A DNA stretch of 64,000 nucleotides from Cryomorphaceae bacterium (GTDB lineage: Bacteria; Bacteroidota; Bacteroidia; Flavobacteriales_D; Crocinitomicaceae): positions 106,136 through 170,135 of the forward strand of contig JAIXUE010000022.1 in NCBI GenBank assembly GCA_027483605.1, in the 5' to 3' direction. Under the pieces are notes generated by a model. That model saw nothing but the letters and a program-made list of their open reading frames with translations. It was not told where the DNA came from and did no database searches. The number at the start of each line of letters is the position of its first letter. Positions within the stretch are counted from its first letter, which is position 1. Positions 63,191 to 64,000 of the stretch are shown in pieces. A program made the position numbers and the translations under genes.

Positions 63191-64000
63191 CTCCTTTAGT
63201 GTTTGTATTTTCATTCGTTGGTTTTGGTTTCGGAGTCGTCTCCGGAGTACTTGGTTTTGGTGCTCCAGGCTTTGGCGTGGAAGGTGCCGGTGTTGGTTTT
63301 GGCGCTGGGCTTGTTGTTGGTTTCGGCGTTACTGGCTTTGGCGTGGAAGGTGCCGGTGTTGGTTTTGGCGCCGGGTTTGTTGTTGGTTTCGGCGTCACTG
63401 GCTTTGGTGTTGTTGGCGCAGGTGACGGTTTAGGTGTCACGGGCCTTGGTGTTGTAGGTGCCGGAGCAGGTGTAGGTCTTGGTGTCACAGGTCTTGGTGT
63501 TGAAGGTGCCGGAGTTGGCGCTGGCCGAGGTGCAACTGGTTTGGGTGCAGCAGGAGCGGGTTTATTCACATTTGTTGGAGTGCTGAAGTTGTCTTGTTTT
63601 CCTTCGGATTGTTTATTTCCGTTCGGGTTGGTCATGATGCCTTCACCGCCAGATCCGTCGTAGGTCACTAAATAGGTATCGGTCAAAGTACCGCAATCAT
63701 TCGTAACGGTGATGGTGAGGTTATTGAGACCTGGAATTAGACTGACTTCAGCTAAAATATTCCCAAGGTTGTTGCTAAAGCCTGTGAGCACAACGCCATT
63801 CATGGAAAGCGTCACGGTCATGTTGGCCGTATAATTCACAATTTGAGCGTTGTAGGTAAAAATGGACTGGTTGGTAGTGTGGCCATTGGCATCCATGTTA
63901 TAAATGACTTGTGGAATGGCGCAAGGCTCGTAGCGAATTTCTCTTTGCTCTGTATCCGTTCCGCAAATGTTTGTAGCGGTAATGCTGATGTTATTGATCC
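63180..64000 (-). CDS. Ig-like-repeat protein with Pro-rich low-complexity C-terminus, 5' end truncated by the window edge
   Basis: Minus frame stays open from 63896 to the right edge (INNISITATNICGTDTEQREIRYEPCAIPQVIYNMDANGHTT...); the ORF-track start at 63896 is an internal Met. C-term PKPVTPKPTTxPAPKPTPAPST repeats. Confidence 0.8.
   Translation of the reverse strand, partial: INNISITATNICGTDTEQREIRYEPCAIPQVIYNMDANGHTTNQSIFTYNAQIVNYTANMTVTLSMNGVVLTGFSNNLGNILAEVSLIPGLNNLTITVTNDCGTLTDTYLVTYDGSGGEGIMTNPNGNKQSEGKQDNFSTPTNVNKPAPAAPKPVAPRPAPTPAPSTPRPVTPRPTPAPAPTTPRPVTPKPSPAPTTPKPVTPKPTTNPAPKPTPAPSTPKPVTPKPTTSPAPKPTPAPSTPKPGAPKPSTPETTPKPKPTNENTNTKGGGR
63215..63560 (-). repeat. tandem Pro/Thr/Lys-rich coding repeat, including a 66-bp (22-aa) unit in two near-identical copies
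   Basis: ggctttggcgtggaaggtgccggtgttggttttggcg... recurs at about 63268 and 63334. Confidence 0.85.

Noticed and set aside
63199-63663. 154-aa Gly/Val-rich plus-strand ORF
   Set aside because: Low-complexity complement of the Pro-rich repeat gene.
1-64000. Prophage, transposon, integron or anti-phage defence island
   Set aside because: No integrase, transposase, phage structural genes, toxin-antitoxin pair or recognised defence genes seen in any annotated frame.

Overview
The window is a chromosomal segment from a Bacteroidota bacterium, probably Flavobacteriales-like. Evidence for this is the type IX secretion (T9SS) signatures, a PorP/SprF protein paired with an OmpA/TPR protein, an ExbB-ExbD-ExbD-TonB set, TAnnTTTG-type promoters, and IPExxxVDY and DUF493-type proteins. 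Most genes are housekeeping or envelope: pyk, recJ, ribE, rnhB, 5-formyl-THF cyclo-ligase, a SurA/PpiD-like PPIase, a PhoR/PhoB-like pair, a TonB-dependent receptor, OmpA/TSP3 proteins and three T9SS-sorted surface proteins. A paaABCD phenylacetyl-CoA epoxidase operon lies divergent from two tandem paaE-like reductases. The main accessory feature is a compact 12-gene, probably single-operon locus at 27741-42564. It encodes a type II PKS/FAS-like core: FabZ-like dehydratase, a KS-like protein that appears to lack the catalytic Cys, an intact KS, a FabG-like reductase and an ACP. The same operon carries a beta-helix acyltransferase-like protein, a saccharopine-dehydrogenase-fold protein resembling trans-acting enoyl reductases, a desaturase-RND/MMPL fusion, a 2-oxoacid:ferredoxin oxidoreductase (IorA/IorB), an AmmeMemoRadiSam-type radical SAM protein, a Cys/Met-metabolism PLP enzyme and an acyltransferase-3 protein. 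The locus ends at a tRNA-Cys. I consider it the best candidate for an undescribed specialised-lipid/polyketide biosynthesis and export system. I saw no CRISPR array, prophage, IS element or rRNA. All family calls are by eye from the translations; no database search was run.
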